A stretch of 64,000 nt of DNA from VFMC01 sp963791635 (GTDB lineage: Bacteria; Actinomycetota; Acidimicrobiia; Acidimicrobiales; Ilumatobacteraceae): positions 558,001-622,000 of the forward strand of contig CAWBTC010000017.1 of the NCBI GenBank assembly GCA_963791635.1, in the 5' to 3' direction. Positions 8,196-17,591 of the stretch are shown piece by piece. Numbering within the stretch: position 1 is the first letter of the stretch; every line of letters starts with the position of its first letter. Both the position numbers and the translations under genes were made by a program. The notes under the pieces are model-generated. The model saw only the letters and a program-made list of their open reading frames with translations. It was not told the origin of the DNA and searched no databases.

Positions 8196-11100
8196 ATGTG
8201 CGGCATCATCGCGGTCCTCAGTCGCCCGTCCACTCGACCAGTGCCGCCGGCAGCGGATGTGCTCGAGCTGCTGGACCGGGCGATCGCCGATCCCTCGATC
8301 TCCGGCGCTGCGCGCCTGACATCGTCGTGTGACATGTTGCTCCACGGCGTGCCAGGCGTCTGCGCCTTGGTCGGCCGTCACGAGCTGCTGGCCGGCATGA
8401 ACGCCAAGCTCGACCAGCTCGAAGCACGGGCCAGCGAGTACGAGCGGTGGATCGAGGCCAGCACCGAGCTGACCGTCGAACAGATCGAGCAAGCGAACAC
8501 CGAGCTGATCGCACTGCGCGACGCGACCTGGGCCATCCGGCGCGATCGCCTGCGCACGGCCCGCGAAGTCGATGGGCTCGCCGGCCGCGATGCCGGCCGG
8601 GCCGCCATCGCTGCCTATCTCTGCGTGCAGCAAGCGTTGTCAGCGCTCGATCGGCTCGAGGTCCGAGGTCGCGACTCGGCCGGTCTGCACCTGTTCGTGT
8701 GGAACCACGGTCTGTCGACGGCGGATCCGGCCGTGCAGTCACTGCTCGTCCAGCGGACCGCCGATCCTCTGTTCCAGAGCGGGTCGGTGCGTGTGGCGGG
8801 CGACAGCCTGAGCTTCGTGTACAAGGCCGCAGCCGAGATCGGCGAGCTCGGCGACAACACTCGTGCGCTGCGCGCTGCGATCCAAGCCGACGACCTCCTG
8901 CGACTCTCGCTGGCTCGTCCCGAGTCGCGGCTCACGGTGCTCGGCCACACCCGCTGGGCGAGCGTCGGCATCATCAGCGAGCCGAACTGCCACCCGCTGA
9001 ACAGCGAAGAGACCGAGATGTCGGGCAGCGAGCAGCAGCGCCCGTACGTCGTGGCTGCGCTCAACGGCGACGTCGACAACCACGCCGACATCAAGGTGCA
9101 GCACGGGCTCCGCATCCCCGGGCCGATCACCACCGACGCAAAGGTGATCCCTGCGGTGATGGCGAGGCTGTCGATCGACACCAACGGCAACCTCACCGAG
9201 GCCTTCCGTCGCACCGTCGCCGGCTTCGAGGGCAGTGTGGCGATCGGCGCTGCTTCGGCCGCAGCCCCGGACAAGCTGTTCCTCGCACTGCGCGGCAGCG
9301 GCCAGGCGCTGTACATCGGCCTTGCCGAGGACACCTACATCGTTGCCAGCGAACCCTACGGCGTCGTGGAGGAGACATGGAACTACCTCCGCGTCGACGG
9401 CGAGACGCTGTCACCGTCAGGCAGCCGCGGCCAGGTCTTCGTACTCGACGCTGGCCATGCTGGCGAACTCGCCGGTGTGCACCGCTTCGCCTACGACGGC
9501 AGCGATCTGCCGGTCACCGAGGGCGATGTGGCCACTGCGCAGGTCACCACTCGTGACATCGACCGCGGTGACGCGCCGCACTTCCTGCTGAAGGAGATCA
9601 CCGAGGCTCCGAGCAGCTTCCGCAAGACGCTGCGCGGCAAGATCGCCGAGCAGGACGGCATGCTGCGCGCTGTCGTCGGCGAACGTTCGCTGCCGAGCGA
9701 CATCGCTGCACGTCTCGGCAGCGGCGCGATCACGAAGGTGCGCGTGATCGGCCAGGGCACGGCAGCCGTCGCCGGCCGGAGCATGGCAGCGATGCTCGAC
9801 ACGCTGTGCGAGGGGCACCTCGACATCGACCCGATCACCGCCACCGAGCTCAGCGGTTTCGCGCTTCGGCTCGACATGAGTGACACGTTGATCGTCGCCG
9901 TCAGCCAGAGCGGCACCACGACTGACACGAACCGCACGGTCGACCTGGCTCGCGGTCGAGGTGCCTCGGTGCTCGCGATCGTGAACCGCCGCAACAGCGA
10001 TCTCACCGACAAAGCCGATGGCGTGATGTACACCAGCGACGGCCGCGACGTGGAGATGAGCGTCGCGTCCACGAAGGCGTTCTACGCCCAGGTGGCCGCT
10101 GGTGTGCTGTTGGCGTGCGCGATCAGCGAGGCCGCCGGTCTCGGGACGGCCCGCCGCCGCCACGAGCTGCTCACCTCGCTGCGCGAGCTGCCGGCCAGCA
10201 TGGTGGAGGTGATCGCCGGTCGGGGTGACATCGCCGACGCGGCGCGACGTTTCGCTCCGTACAAGCGCTACTGGGCCCTCGTCGGCAACGGCCCCAATGT
10301 GGTCGCAGCCGAAGAGGTGCGGATCAAGCTGAGCGAGCTCTGCTACAAGTCGATCGCCTGTGACGTCACCGAGGACAAGAAGCACATCGACCTCTCGAGC
10401 GAGCCACTGATCCTCGTGTGTGCGGCCGGCCTCGTGGGCGGTAACGCCGACGACGTGGCCAAGGAGGTGGCGATCTACAAGGCTCACAAGGCCACCCCGA
10501 TCGTGATCGCGACCGAGGGCGACGAGCGCTTCGCCGCCGCCTCCGCCGTGCTCTCGGTGCCCGCGGTCGACTCAGCGCTCGCCTTCGTGCTGTCGGCGAT
10601 GGTGGGTCACCTGTTCGGCTACGAGGCAGCGCTGGCGATCGACGCTTCGGCACGGCCGTTGCGCGAGGCCCGCGAGGTCATCGAGCACTCACTGTCGGCC
10701 GGTGGCGACAGCGACCAGATCCTGCAGCGCGTGCGTGAGGGTGTCGTCGCGTGCGGCGAGCGGTTCCTCGACGGGTTGCGCACCGGTCTCTACGACGGAC
10801 ACCTCGAGGCCTCCAGCGCCGTGCGGCTCGCTTCGTTGCTGCGCGACATGGCGGGCGAGAACCCGCTCGAGGTGTACCAACGGGTGACCGGAACGGTGGC
10901 CACCCCGAGCGTGCTGATCGACGACCTCACCGCAGCGCTGACGCGTGCGATCGAAGAGCTCACCCGCCCGGTCGACGCGATCAAGCATCAGGCGAAGACG
11001 GTCACCGTCGGCATCAGCCGCAGCGACGAAGGCGTTCTCGACCGCCAGCTCGTCCAGGAAGTGCTCACCGCGGGCGCCGGCCGCGACCGGCTCAGCTACC

Positions 11101-11591
11101 GCACGCTCAAGGTGCTCGCCGATCTCGATCCTGCCGTCGACGCGGTGGTCGGCTTCACCCGGTACCGCATCGAGGGTGACCTGTCCACCGATGCCGTCAT
11201 CTCGATCGTCGATCGCGGGGGCCTGTCGCGTGAGGTGACGAGCCGGGTCGACCGCAATGCACAGCTGCTCGGCACGAAGCGCCGCGTGGCCAGCGATCGC
11301 GAGGTGCTCGTCGCCAGGGGCCGCACCGATGGCCGCACCGTGATCTTCGTCCCAGAGGTGAAGGGTGGCACGTGTACCGGCATCACGCTGTTGCACGTCC
11401 GCTTCCACGATCGGCTGCCGGCACCGGTGATGCGCGGCGTGCTGCAGGGCTACGACCACCGCTACGACCGACTCGTCGACTGGGTGTCAGAGACCGAGGG
11501 CACCTTCCGCGAGGACCGCCTCGCCGATCTGCCCGTGGCGGATCTGTTGATCCTGCCGATCTCCGAGACCGCCGACCATTGGCGTTCGTGA
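8196..11591 (+). CDS. glmS: Enlarged GlmS-like glutamine-fructose-6-phosphate aminotransferase
   Basis: At 1131 aa this is nearly twice the length of ordinary GlmS (~610). The order of a GlmS is kept: Cys2 nucleophile in MCGIIAVL, RGRDSAG at 157-163, LGHTRWASVG, LNGDVDNH, the linker LLKEITEAP (~460), a first SIS domain (VIGQGTAAVAGRS, then AVSQSGTTTDTNR and SVASTKAF) and a second (LVGNGPNVVAAEE, DKKHIDLSSEP). Three additions stand out: ~125 residues between the nucleophile loop and RGRDSAG, with a helical, coiled-coil-like middle; extra length before the SIS part; and ~300 residues after the second SIS domain. Within the last, RPVDAIKHQAKTVTVG (~924-939) resembles the C-tail Lys segment of GlmS. 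Its position after glmM supports glucosamine-6-P synthesis; a regulatory role of the additions is inference. Confidence 0.85.
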   Translation: MCGIIAVLSRPSTRPVPPAADVLELLDRAIADPSISGAARLTSSCDMLLHGVPGVCALVGRHELLAGMNAKLDQLEARASEYERWIEASTELTVEQIEQANTELIALRDATWAIRRDRLRTAREVDGLAGRDAGRAAIAAYLCVQQALSALDRLEVRGRDSAGLHLFVWNHGLSTADPAVQSLLVQRTADPLFQSGSVRVAGDSLSFVYKAAAEIGELGDNTRALRAAIQADDLLRLSLARPESRLTVLGHTRWASVGIISEPNCHPLNSEETEMSGSEQQRPYVVAALNGDVDNHADIKVQHGLRIPGPITTDAKVIPAVMARLSIDTNGNLTEAFRRTVAGFEGSVAIGAASAAAPDKLFLALRGSGQALYIGLAEDTYIVASEPYGVVEETWNYLRVDGETLSPSGSRGQVFVLDAGHAGELAGVHRFAYDGSDLPVTEGDVATAQVTTRDIDRGDAPHFLLKEITEAPSSFRKTLRGKIAEQDGMLRAVVGERSLPSDIAARLGSGAITKVRVIGQGTAAVAGRSMAAMLDTLCEGHLDIDPITATELSGFALRLDMSDTLIVAVSQSGTTTDTNRTVDLARGRGASVLAIVNRRNSDLTDKADGVMYTSDGRDVEMSVASTKAFYAQVAAGVLLACAISEAAGLGTARRRHELLTSLRELPASMVEVIAGRGDIADAARRFAPYKRYWALVGNGPNVVAAEEVRIKLSELCYKSIACDVTEDKKHIDLSSEPLILVCAAGLVGGNADDVAKEVAIYKAHKATPIVIATEGDERFAAASAVLSVPAVDSALAFVLSAMVGHLFGYEAALAIDASARPLREAREVIEHSLSAGGDSDQILQRVREGVVACGERFLDGLRTGLYDGHLEASSAVRLASLLRDMAGENPLEVYQRVTGTVATPSVLIDDLTAALTRAIEELTRPVDAIKHQAKTVTVGISRSDEGVLDRQLVQEVLTAGAGRDRLSYRTLKVLADLDPAVDAVVGFTRYRIEGDLSTDAVISIVDRGGLSREVTSRVDRNAQLLGTKRRVASDREVLVARGRTDGRTVIFVPEVKGGTCTGITLLHVRFHDRLPAPVMRGVLQGYDHRYDRLVDWVSETEGTFREDRLADLPVADLLILPISETADHWRS

Positions 11592-11620
11592 GATGCTCGT
11601 GAGACGCTCTTGAGACAGCC

Positions 11621-12001
11621 GTGAGCGTGATCGGGATCGGTGTCGACGCCGTCGACATCGAGCGGTTCCGCCGCTCGCTCCAGCGAACGCCCTCGATGCG
11701 CGAGCGGCTGTTCACGCCACTCGAGCTCGAGTACGTCGCACCCAAGGCCGATCCGATGCCGTCGCTCGCGGCGCGTTTCGCCGCGCGCGAGGCCGTGATG
11801 AAGGCGCTCGGTGTCGGTCTCGGCGCATTCGGGTTCCACGACGTGTGGGTCACTCGCGCCGACTCTGGCGAGCCGTCGCTCGCGATCACTGGCCCGGCCC
11901 TCGCGCTGGCCGACGCCGCAGGGATCGACAGGTGGCACCTGTCGATCACGCACACCGACATCGTGGCGATCGCGTACGTCGTGGCGAGCCGCATCTCCTG
12001 A
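11621..12001 (+). CDS. acpS: Holo-[acyl-carrier-protein] synthase
   Basis: AcpS transfers 4'-phosphopantetheine from CoA to acyl carrier protein. The 126-aa length is typical, with the N-terminal GIGVDAVDIERFRRSL motif (Mg-binding Asp), the second motif SLAARFAAREAVMKAL, and SITHTDIVAIAYVV near the end. The start is the GTG at 11621, 29 nt after glmS. AcpS next to nnr and alr is a frequent actinobacterial arrangement. Confidence 0.95.
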   Translation: MSVIGIGVDAVDIERFRRSLQRTPSMRERLFTPLELEYVAPKADPMPSLAARFAAREAVMKALGVGLGAFGFHDVWVTRADSGEPSLAITGPALALADAAGIDRWHLSITHTDIVAIAYVVASRIS

Positions 12002-12067
12002 CGCGACGATTTCCGGTCCGGCGGATGGCGTGTCGGTTCGGTCCGGCGGCGTTCGCGAGGTGGGCAG

Positions 12068-12073
12068 TAGCCT
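12068..12073 (+). promoter_or_regulatory. -10 box of a probable leaderless nnr transcript
   Basis: TAGCCT ends 8 nt before the ATG at 12082 and no SD is visible. Confidence 0.4.
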
Positions 12074-12081
12074 CGGTCGCG

Positions 12082-13452
12082 ATGTTGCCGATCGTCACCC
12101 CCGCGGAGATGCGAGCCATCGACGCGGCTGCCACCGACGACGTGCAGGTGCTGATCGAGCGTGCCGGCTCCGCGGTCGCCCGGGCCGCAATCCGCATGCT
12201 CGGCGGGACATACGGCCGCACGGTGAACGTGATCGTCGGTACCGGCAACAACGGCAACGACGGCCGGGTGGCAGCCCGGCTGCTCGACGATCGCGGCGTG
12301 AAGGTGCGGCTGTTCCCGGTGGCGACGTGCCCCGACGAGCTGCCGCCGGCCGATCTCGTGATCGACGCTGCGTTCGGTACCGGTTTTCACGGCACCTGGC
12401 GTCCGCCCGACGTCGGCGGCACGCCAGTGCTGGCAGTCGACATCCCGAGCGGGGTCGACGGCCTCACGGGCTCAGCAGGCCCCGACGTGTTGCCTGCGGA
12501 TCGAACGGTGAGCTTCGTCGCGCTCAAACCAGGTCTGCTGTTCAGCCCGGGGAGTCAGCTCGCCGGTGAGTTGGATCTCGTCGATGTCGGCCTCGACACC
12601 GGTGAAGTGCATGCCCATCTGTTGCAGGCCGCCGACGTGGCCGAGTGGATGCCGCCACGCTCACCGGTGAGCCACAAGTGGCACACGGCGGTGCGGATCA
12701 TCGCCGGCAGCCGAACGATGCCGGGGGCCGCGGCGCTGGCCGCCGCAGGGGCACAACGCACCGGTGCGGGCATGGTGCAGTGGTCGACGCCCGGTGCAGA
12801 ACATGCCGACCGGATGCCGCTCGAGGCCGTGCACCGCCCGCTCCCGAGCACCGCCTGGGCGGCGGATGCCCTGCGCTCGTTCGATCGATTTCACGCCGTG
12901 GTGCTCGGGCCCGGATTGGGTCGCGTCGACGACACGGCGGCGAACACACGTGAAGTCGCGATCCACACCCCCTTGCCGATCGTGGTGGACGGCGATGGTC
13001 TGTTCGCACTCGCGTGGAACGCAGAGGGTGCAGCGGCCCTGCTGCGCCAGCGCGAAGCGCCGACGGTGCTCACGCCGCACGATGGCGAGTACCAACTGCT
13101 CACGGGTGCGGCTCCAGGACCCGATCGCATGGCAGCAGCACGCTCGCTCGCCGAGAGCAGCGACACGGTGGTTCTCCTGAAGGGCGCCACCACGGTGGTC
13201 GCCGACCCGACAGGAAGGGTGCTCGTGGTGCGCGCGGGCGACGAACGACTGGCGACCGCAGGCACCGGCGACGTGCTGGCCGGGATCATCGGGGCGCTCC
13301 TCGCGATGCACATCGACCCGTTCGAAGCCGCGGCGATGGGCGCCTGGATCCACGGCCGGGCGGCGATGCTGGGACCCGCCATCGGCTTCGTCGCGTCCGA
13401 CCTGCCCGACCTCGTGCCGCAGGTGCTCTCGAGCCTCCGCGGGGAGCAGTGA
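12082..13452 (+). CDS. nnr: Bifunctional NAD(P)HX epimerase / ADP-dependent dehydratase
   Basis: This enzyme repairs hydrated NADH and NADPH. The N-terminal epimerase (YjeF_N-like, residues 1 to ~200) has GTGNNGNDGRVAARLL and VDIPSGVDGLTG. The C-terminal ADP-dependent dehydratase has HKWHTAVRIIAGS, LTPHDGEYQLLTG and the nucleotide/catalytic loop AGTGDVLAGIIGALLA. At 456 aa it is somewhat short for the fused enzyme; the N-domain appears trimmed before the GTGNNGNDG loop. The ATG at 12082 is used because a TAGCCT -10 box precedes it by 8 nt. The stop overlaps the alr GTG by four bases (GTGA). Confidence 0.9.
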   Translation: MLPIVTPAEMRAIDAAATDDVQVLIERAGSAVARAAIRMLGGTYGRTVNVIVGTGNNGNDGRVAARLLDDRGVKVRLFPVATCPDELPPADLVIDAAFGTGFHGTWRPPDVGGTPVLAVDIPSGVDGLTGSAGPDVLPADRTVSFVALKPGLLFSPGSQLAGELDLVDVGLDTGEVHAHLLQAADVAEWMPPRSPVSHKWHTAVRIIAGSRTMPGAAALAAAGAQRTGAGMVQWSTPGAEHADRMPLEAVHRPLPSTAWAADALRSFDRFHAVVLGPGLGRVDDTAANTREVAIHTPLPIVVDGDGLFALAWNAEGAAALLRQREAPTVLTPHDGEYQLLTGAAPGPDRMAAARSLAESSDTVVLLKGATTVVADPTGRVLVVRAGDERLATAGTGDVLAGIIGALLAMHIDPFEAAAMGAWIHGRAAMLGPAIGFVASDLPDLVPQVLSSLRGEQ

Positions 13453-14616
13453 CCGGGGGGATCGACCCTCGGGAACGTCTCCCGCCTGGCCGCTGGGCCT
13501 GGGCCGAGATCGACCTCGATGCGATCGCCCACAACGTGGCAGTGCTGCGCGCGGCGGTGTCGCCGGCCGACGTCTGGGCCGTTGTGAAGGCCGACGCCTA
13601 CGGGCACGGAGCGGTGGCAGTGGCGCGTACGGTCTTGGATGCGGGCGTGTCGGGCCTGTGCGTGGCACTCGTGCAGGAGGCGGCCGAGCTGCGCGATGGC
13701 CTGATCGACGCACCGGTGCTGGTGATGAGCGAGCAACCGCCGTCCACCGCCGCCGACGCGGTGCGACTCGGCCTGATCAGCACCGTGTACTCCATGGCCC
13801 AGCTCGACGTACTGGAGGCAGCGGGCGCTCGCGGCCATCGCGTGCACGTCAAGGTCGACACCGGCATGCACCGCGTGGGATGCGCTCCAGCCGATGCGCT
13901 GGCGCTGGTGGAAGACGTCGAGCGGCGCGAGGCGTTCGCGCTCGATGGCGTGTTCACCCACCTGGCGGTCGCCGACGAGCCGTCCGACCCGTACACGACG
14001 TTGCAGCTGGACCGCTTCGACGAGGTGCTCGCCGCCATTCGTGCAGCCGGCATCGATCCCGGTCGGGTGCATACCGCGAACTCGGCCGCGGGTCTCGCGA
14101 GCTCGCGTCGCGCGCCACGATCTCGTGCGTGCCGGAATCGCGTTGTACGGCATCGAACCTGGCCGCGGGGTGGAGCACCTATGCCGCACGCTGCGCCCTG
14201 CGCTGTCGCTGTACGCGTGCGTGTCGCACGTGCAGCGGTTGCGTGCCGGTGACCGGATCAGCTACGGCTTGCGACATGCGTTGTCCCGCGACACCACGGT
14301 GGCCACCGTGCCCATCGGATACGCCGATGGTGTGCCACGCAGGCTGTACGAGACGCACGGGCAGGTGCTGGTCCAGGGCAGACGATGTCCGATCGTGGGC
14401 GTCGTCACGATGGATCAGCTGATGATCGACGTGGGTGGGCTCGACGTCCGGGTGGGCGAGCCTGTGGTGTTGCTCGGAAGCGACGGCAGCGGAAGCGGTG
14501 ATCGGGTGAGGGCCGAGGACTGGGCGGAGCGCCTCGGCACGATCGGCTACGAGATCGTGTGCGGCATCTCGAAGCGGATCGCCCGTCACCACCGGCCCGA
14601 CCGCGCGGCCTCGTAG
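13449..14616 (+). pseudogene. alr: Alanine racemase, interrupted by a one-base frameshift
   Basis: Alr makes D-alanine for peptidoglycan with PLP. The first part (from GTG 13449) reads WAEIDLDAIAHN, the PLP lysine motif VVKADAYGHGA, VKVDTGMHRVG and GRVHTANSAAGLA. At about 14100 the frame is lost and continues one base on as RVARHDLVRAGIALYGIEPG, SYGLRHALSRDTTVATVPIG, YADGVPR and VTMDQLMIDVGG, ending at 14616. Removing one base in the GC-rich stretch GCGAGCTCGCGTCGCG restores a full-length enzyme of ~388 aa. As alr is normally essential, an assembly error is more likely than true loss, but a second alr elsewhere cannot be excluded. Confidence 0.85.
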
Positions 14617-14628
14617 ACTCAACGCTCG

Positions 14629-15111
14629 ATGCTGCAGCTGCATTCGGACTCGCTGGCAACCACGCACGCGATCGCCGCGGCGTTGGCCGGCCTCGTTCGC
14701 GCCGGCGACGTGATCGTGCTCGCTGGAGAGATGGGTGCAGGCAAGACAGCGTTCGCGCAGGGTTTCGGGGCGGCCCTCGGGGTCACGGATCACATGACAT
14801 CTCCCACGTACAACCTCGTGCACAGTCACCCGGCGGGCCGGCTCACGCTGCACCATGCCGACCTCTACCGACTGACCACGCAGCACGAGGTGGCCGATCT
14901 CGCACTCGCTGAGCTGGCCGAGGCCGACGGCGTGCTGCTCGTGGAGTGGGGCGACGTGCTCGGCGGTGCGCTCGGCGAGCATCTCCTGGTCCGCCTCGAT
15001 GCAGTGGACGACGACGAGGATGCCCGCGAGCTCGTGCTGTCTGCGCTCGGCCGTGCGTGGGCGACGCGGTGGGACGAGCTGTGCCGGGCCGTGGAGGCGT
15101 GGACGTGTTGA
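14629..15111 (+). CDS. tsaE: tRNA t6A biosynthesis ATPase TsaE
   Basis: TsaE is the ATPase of the TsaB-TsaD-TsaE complex that places threonylcarbamoyl on A37 of ANN-decoding tRNAs. The 160-residue protein has the P-loop GEMGAGKT, the switch-like SPTYNLVHSH, the HHADLYRL motif and the VEWGD signature. The ATG at 14629 lies 9 nt after a TAGACT box, with no SD. tsaB overlaps its end and rimI and tsaD follow, so the whole t6A module is together. Confidence 0.95.
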   Translation: MLQLHSDSLATTHAIAAALAGLVRAGDVIVLAGEMGAGKTAFAQGFGAALGVTDHMTSPTYNLVHSHPAGRLTLHHADLYRLTTQHEVADLALAELAEADGVLLVEWGDVLGGALGEHLLVRLDAVDDDEDARELVLSALGRAWATRWDELCRAVEAWTC

Positions 15112-15851
15112 TCCTCGGCATCGAGACCGCGACCGAGCAGGTGAGCGTCGCCATCGGCGGGCACGAAGGAGTGCTCGGCATGTTCGAGGTGTGTCGCGGC
15201 AGGCGCCACGCGGAGACGATCACGCCTGCGATCCAGTTCGTCTGCAAACAGGCCGACATCGAGCTGGCCGAGATCAGCGTCATCGCCGTCGACGTCGGCC
15301 CCGGGCTGTTCACCGGCATGCGTGTCGGGTTGGCCTCGGCGAAGGCGCTCGCGCAGGCCCTCCGCATCCCGATGATCGGGATGAGCTCGCTCGACCTGCT
15401 CGCGTTCCCGCTGCGACACACCGACCGAACGATCGCGGCTGTGATCGATGCTCGCAAGGGCGAGCTGTTCTATGCCTTCTATCGACCGGTGCCGGGCGGT
15501 GTGCAGCGCGTGCTGGAGCCGCAGTGCGGTCGAGTCGACGATCTCATCGCCGACCTCATGGCCCGGGGCGACGACGTGGTGTGCGTCGGCGATGGGGCCT
15601 TGCGCCACCACGAGGAGATCCATGCAGAACTGCGGTGCGAGTTCGCCGAGCAGTTCCTGTCACGGCCGTCGGCTGCGCCGATGGTGCAACTCGCCCATGC
15701 GCGTGCGCTTCGTGAGGAGTGGGTGAATCCGTGGGAGATCCAACCCATGTACCTCCGGCTCCCGGACGCCCAGATCAACTGGAGCACGCGGGCGCAAGGT
15801 TCCACCGACAACAACGACAACACCGACCACACTGGTGGCCTGGCGCGATGA
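15105..15851 (+). CDS. tsaB: tRNA t6A biosynthesis protein TsaB
   Basis: TsaB is the inactive ASKHA-fold partner that dimerises with TsaD. It shows LILGIETATEQVSVAIGG, the helical HAETITPAI, VDVGPGLFTGMRVGLASAKALAQA and VIDARKGELFYAFY. The start is set at GTG 15105 because GGAGG lies 7 nt upstream; this overlaps tsaE by seven bases. GTG 15099 is possible but too close to the SD. Length is 248 aa. The end is rich in Asn/Asp/Thr (STDNNDNTDHT), a non-conserved tail. The stop overlaps the rimI start as ATGA. Confidence 0.92.
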   Translation: MLILGIETATEQVSVAIGGHEGVLGMFEVCRGRRHAETITPAIQFVCKQADIELAEISVIAVDVGPGLFTGMRVGLASAKALAQALRIPMIGMSSLDLLAFPLRHTDRTIAAVIDARKGELFYAFYRPVPGGVQRVLEPQCGRVDDLIADLMARGDDVVCVGDGALRHHEEIHAELRCEFAEQFLSRPSAAPMVQLAHARALREEWVNPWEIQPMYLRLPDAQINWSTRAQGSTDNNDNTDHTGGLAR

Positions 15852-16393
15852 GCGTGCTGTCGCGACTGCTCGGCCGCGCCGGTGGTGAATCGGCGACCTT
15901 GGTCGAGCCGATGCGCCGGCGCGACCTGCCGGCGATCATGGCGATCGAGAACGCCTCGTACCCGAAGCCGTGGACCCTGGGTGTGTTCCAGAGCGAGATC
16001 GAGATGTCGCGTCGCGGTGAGCGGCACTACGTGGTAGCCAGGCGCGACCAGAAGCTCGTCGGTTACGCGGGTGTGATGTTCGTCGTTGGCGATGCGCACG
16101 TGACCAACATCGCATCGTCGCCGGGCGCCCGTCGTTGCGGTGTGGCCACCCGATTGATGGCGGAACTGGCGTGGGAGGCCATCCGTCGAGAGTGCCAGGC
16201 GCTCACACTCGAGGTGCGATCCAGCAACGTCGGTGCGCAGGCGCTGTATCGCCAGTTCGGCTTCGCGCCGGTGGGTGTGCGCCAGAAGTACTACGAGAAC
16301 ACGGAGGACGCGATCGTGATGTGGTGTCATGACATCACCGAGCCGCCGTACCGCGAGCGCCTTGCAGAACTGTGTCCGGAGGCCGCACGATGA
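15848..16393 (+). CDS. rimI: Ribosomal-protein-alanine N-acetyltransferase RimI
   Basis: A GNAT-fold enzyme that acetylates the N-terminus of S18 in E. coli; in many genomes it sits in the tsa operon. The acetyl-CoA site is SSPGARRCGVATRLMAEL (R/Q-x-x-G-x-G/A region), followed by EVRSSNVGAQALYRQFGF and the C-terminal RQKYYENTEDAIVM. The ATG start at 15848 overlaps the tsaB stop, and the stop overlaps the tsaD ATG. The 181-aa length includes a ~20-residue N-terminal extension. Confidence 0.93.
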   Translation: MSVLSRLLGRAGGESATLVEPMRRRDLPAIMAIENASYPKPWTLGVFQSEIEMSRRGERHYVVARRDQKLVGYAGVMFVVGDAHVTNIASSPGARRCGVATRLMAELAWEAIRRECQALTLEVRSSNVGAQALYRQFGFAPVGVRQKYYENTEDAIVMWCHDITEPPYRERLAELCPEAAR

Positions 16394-17448
16394 CCGATCA
16401 CCTGCTCACCCGCCCGTCGGGCGAGTTGGCTGGGGCCGTCGACGAGCACACCCTGGTGCTCGGCATCGAGACCAGTTGTGACGAGACCGCTGCCGCCCTC
16501 GTGCTCGGTGGCTACGACGTGGCCTCGAGCGTCGTCAGCACGCAGGTGGACATCCACGCGCAGTACGGCGGCGTCGTTCCCGAGATCGCGAGCCGCGCCC
16601 ACCTCGACATGCTCAACCCGGTCATTGCCCGGGCGATCGTCGAGGCGGGCGTGCCGGACAGTCGTATCGATGCGATCGCGTGCACGATCGGTCCTGGTCT
16701 GATCGGCGCACTGCTCGTGGGCGTGTCGGCTGCGAAGACGCTGGCGCTCGCATGGGACGTGCCGTTCGTCGGTGTCCACCACCACGAGGCGCACCTGTAC
16801 GCGGCGTTCCTGGAAGACCCCACGCTCGAGTTCCCGCTCGTCGTGCTGCTCGTCTCCGGCGGTCACACGATGCTGATCGAGATGCAGGACCATGGCCGCT
16901 ACAAGTTGCTGGGCCGCACGATCGACGATGCCGCCGGTGAAGCCTTCGACAAGGTGGCCCGCTTCCTCGGACTCGGCTACCCGGGTGGTCCGGCGATCGA
17001 CAACGAGGCGATGAGTGGCGACCCTGCTGCGATCCGGTTCCCCAGGGCGATGATGAACGAGGGCCTCGATATGAGCTTCAGTGGGCTCAAGACCTCGGTG
17101 ATGAACCACGTCCGCAAGCACCCAGACGTCTCGTCGGACGACGTGGCCGCCTCGTTCCAGGCCGCGGTCGTGGACGTGCTCGTCACGAAGGCGCGCCGTG
17201 CCGCGCAGCAGGTCGGCGCGAAAGGCCTCGTGCTCGCCGGTGGTGTCGCGGCGAACTCGTCGTTGCGCGAGCAGTTCCTCGATGCCTGCGTGACCGACGG
17301 CATCCGCGGGTTCCTGCCGAGCCGCGAGATGTGCACCGACAATGCGGCGATGATCGCCGCTGTCGGCTGGCACCGCCTGCGCAGCGACGGTCCCACACCG
17401 CTCGACTGCGGCGCCTACCCCAACCTGAAGATCCCCGGCCTCACCTGA
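16390..17448 (+). CDS. tsaD: tRNA N6-adenosine threonylcarbamoyltransferase TsaD
   Basis: The catalytic ASKHA-fold subunit of t6A synthesis. Diagnostic features are LVLGIETSCDETAAAL, the metal motif HHHEAHLYA, LVSGGHTMLIEM, DDAAGEAFDKVARFLGLGYP and the late ATP-binding LAGGVAANSSLREQF. Length 352 aa is normal. The ATG at 16390 overlaps the rimI stop (ATGA); the frame is open a few codons upstream, but the overlap start matches the coupling seen in the whole tsa run. Confidence 0.96.
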   Translation: MTDHLLTRPSGELAGAVDEHTLVLGIETSCDETAAALVLGGYDVASSVVSTQVDIHAQYGGVVPEIASRAHLDMLNPVIARAIVEAGVPDSRIDAIACTIGPGLIGALLVGVSAAKTLALAWDVPFVGVHHHEAHLYAAFLEDPTLEFPLVVLLVSGGHTMLIEMQDHGRYKLLGRTIDDAAGEAFDKVARFLGLGYPGGPAIDNEAMSGDPAAIRFPRAMMNEGLDMSFSGLKTSVMNHVRKHPDVSSDDVAASFQAAVVDVLVTKARRAAQQVGAKGLVLAGGVAANSSLREQFLDACVTDGIRGFLPSREMCTDNAAMIAAVGWHRLRSDGPTPLDCGAYPNLKIPGLT

Positions 17449-17460
17449 CCACCCCACCGC

Positions 17461-17563
17461 GATGAGAGATGAGCCGCGTCTGTAGCGACCGGATCTCTCA
17501 TCGCCGGCAGGCGGGCGTGGGACCGATGGGAGATCCGGTCGGCAGGGACGCTCATCTCTCATC
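17461..17563. repeat. Nested double palindrome between tsaD and dus
   Basis: An outer perfect inverted repeat (GATGAGAGATGAG at 17461-17473 against CTCATCTCTCATC at 17551-17563) encloses an inner perfect one (CGACCGGATCTC at 17486-17497 against GAGATCCGGTCG at 17530-17541). The transcript could fold into two stacked stems with a ~32-nt loop. It begins 12 nt after the tsaD stop and ends 28 nt before the dus start, so it could terminate the tsa operon or regulate dus. Confidence 0.75.
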
Positions 17564-17591
17564 GCTCGGCAGGGGCGGTACCCTCCGACGT

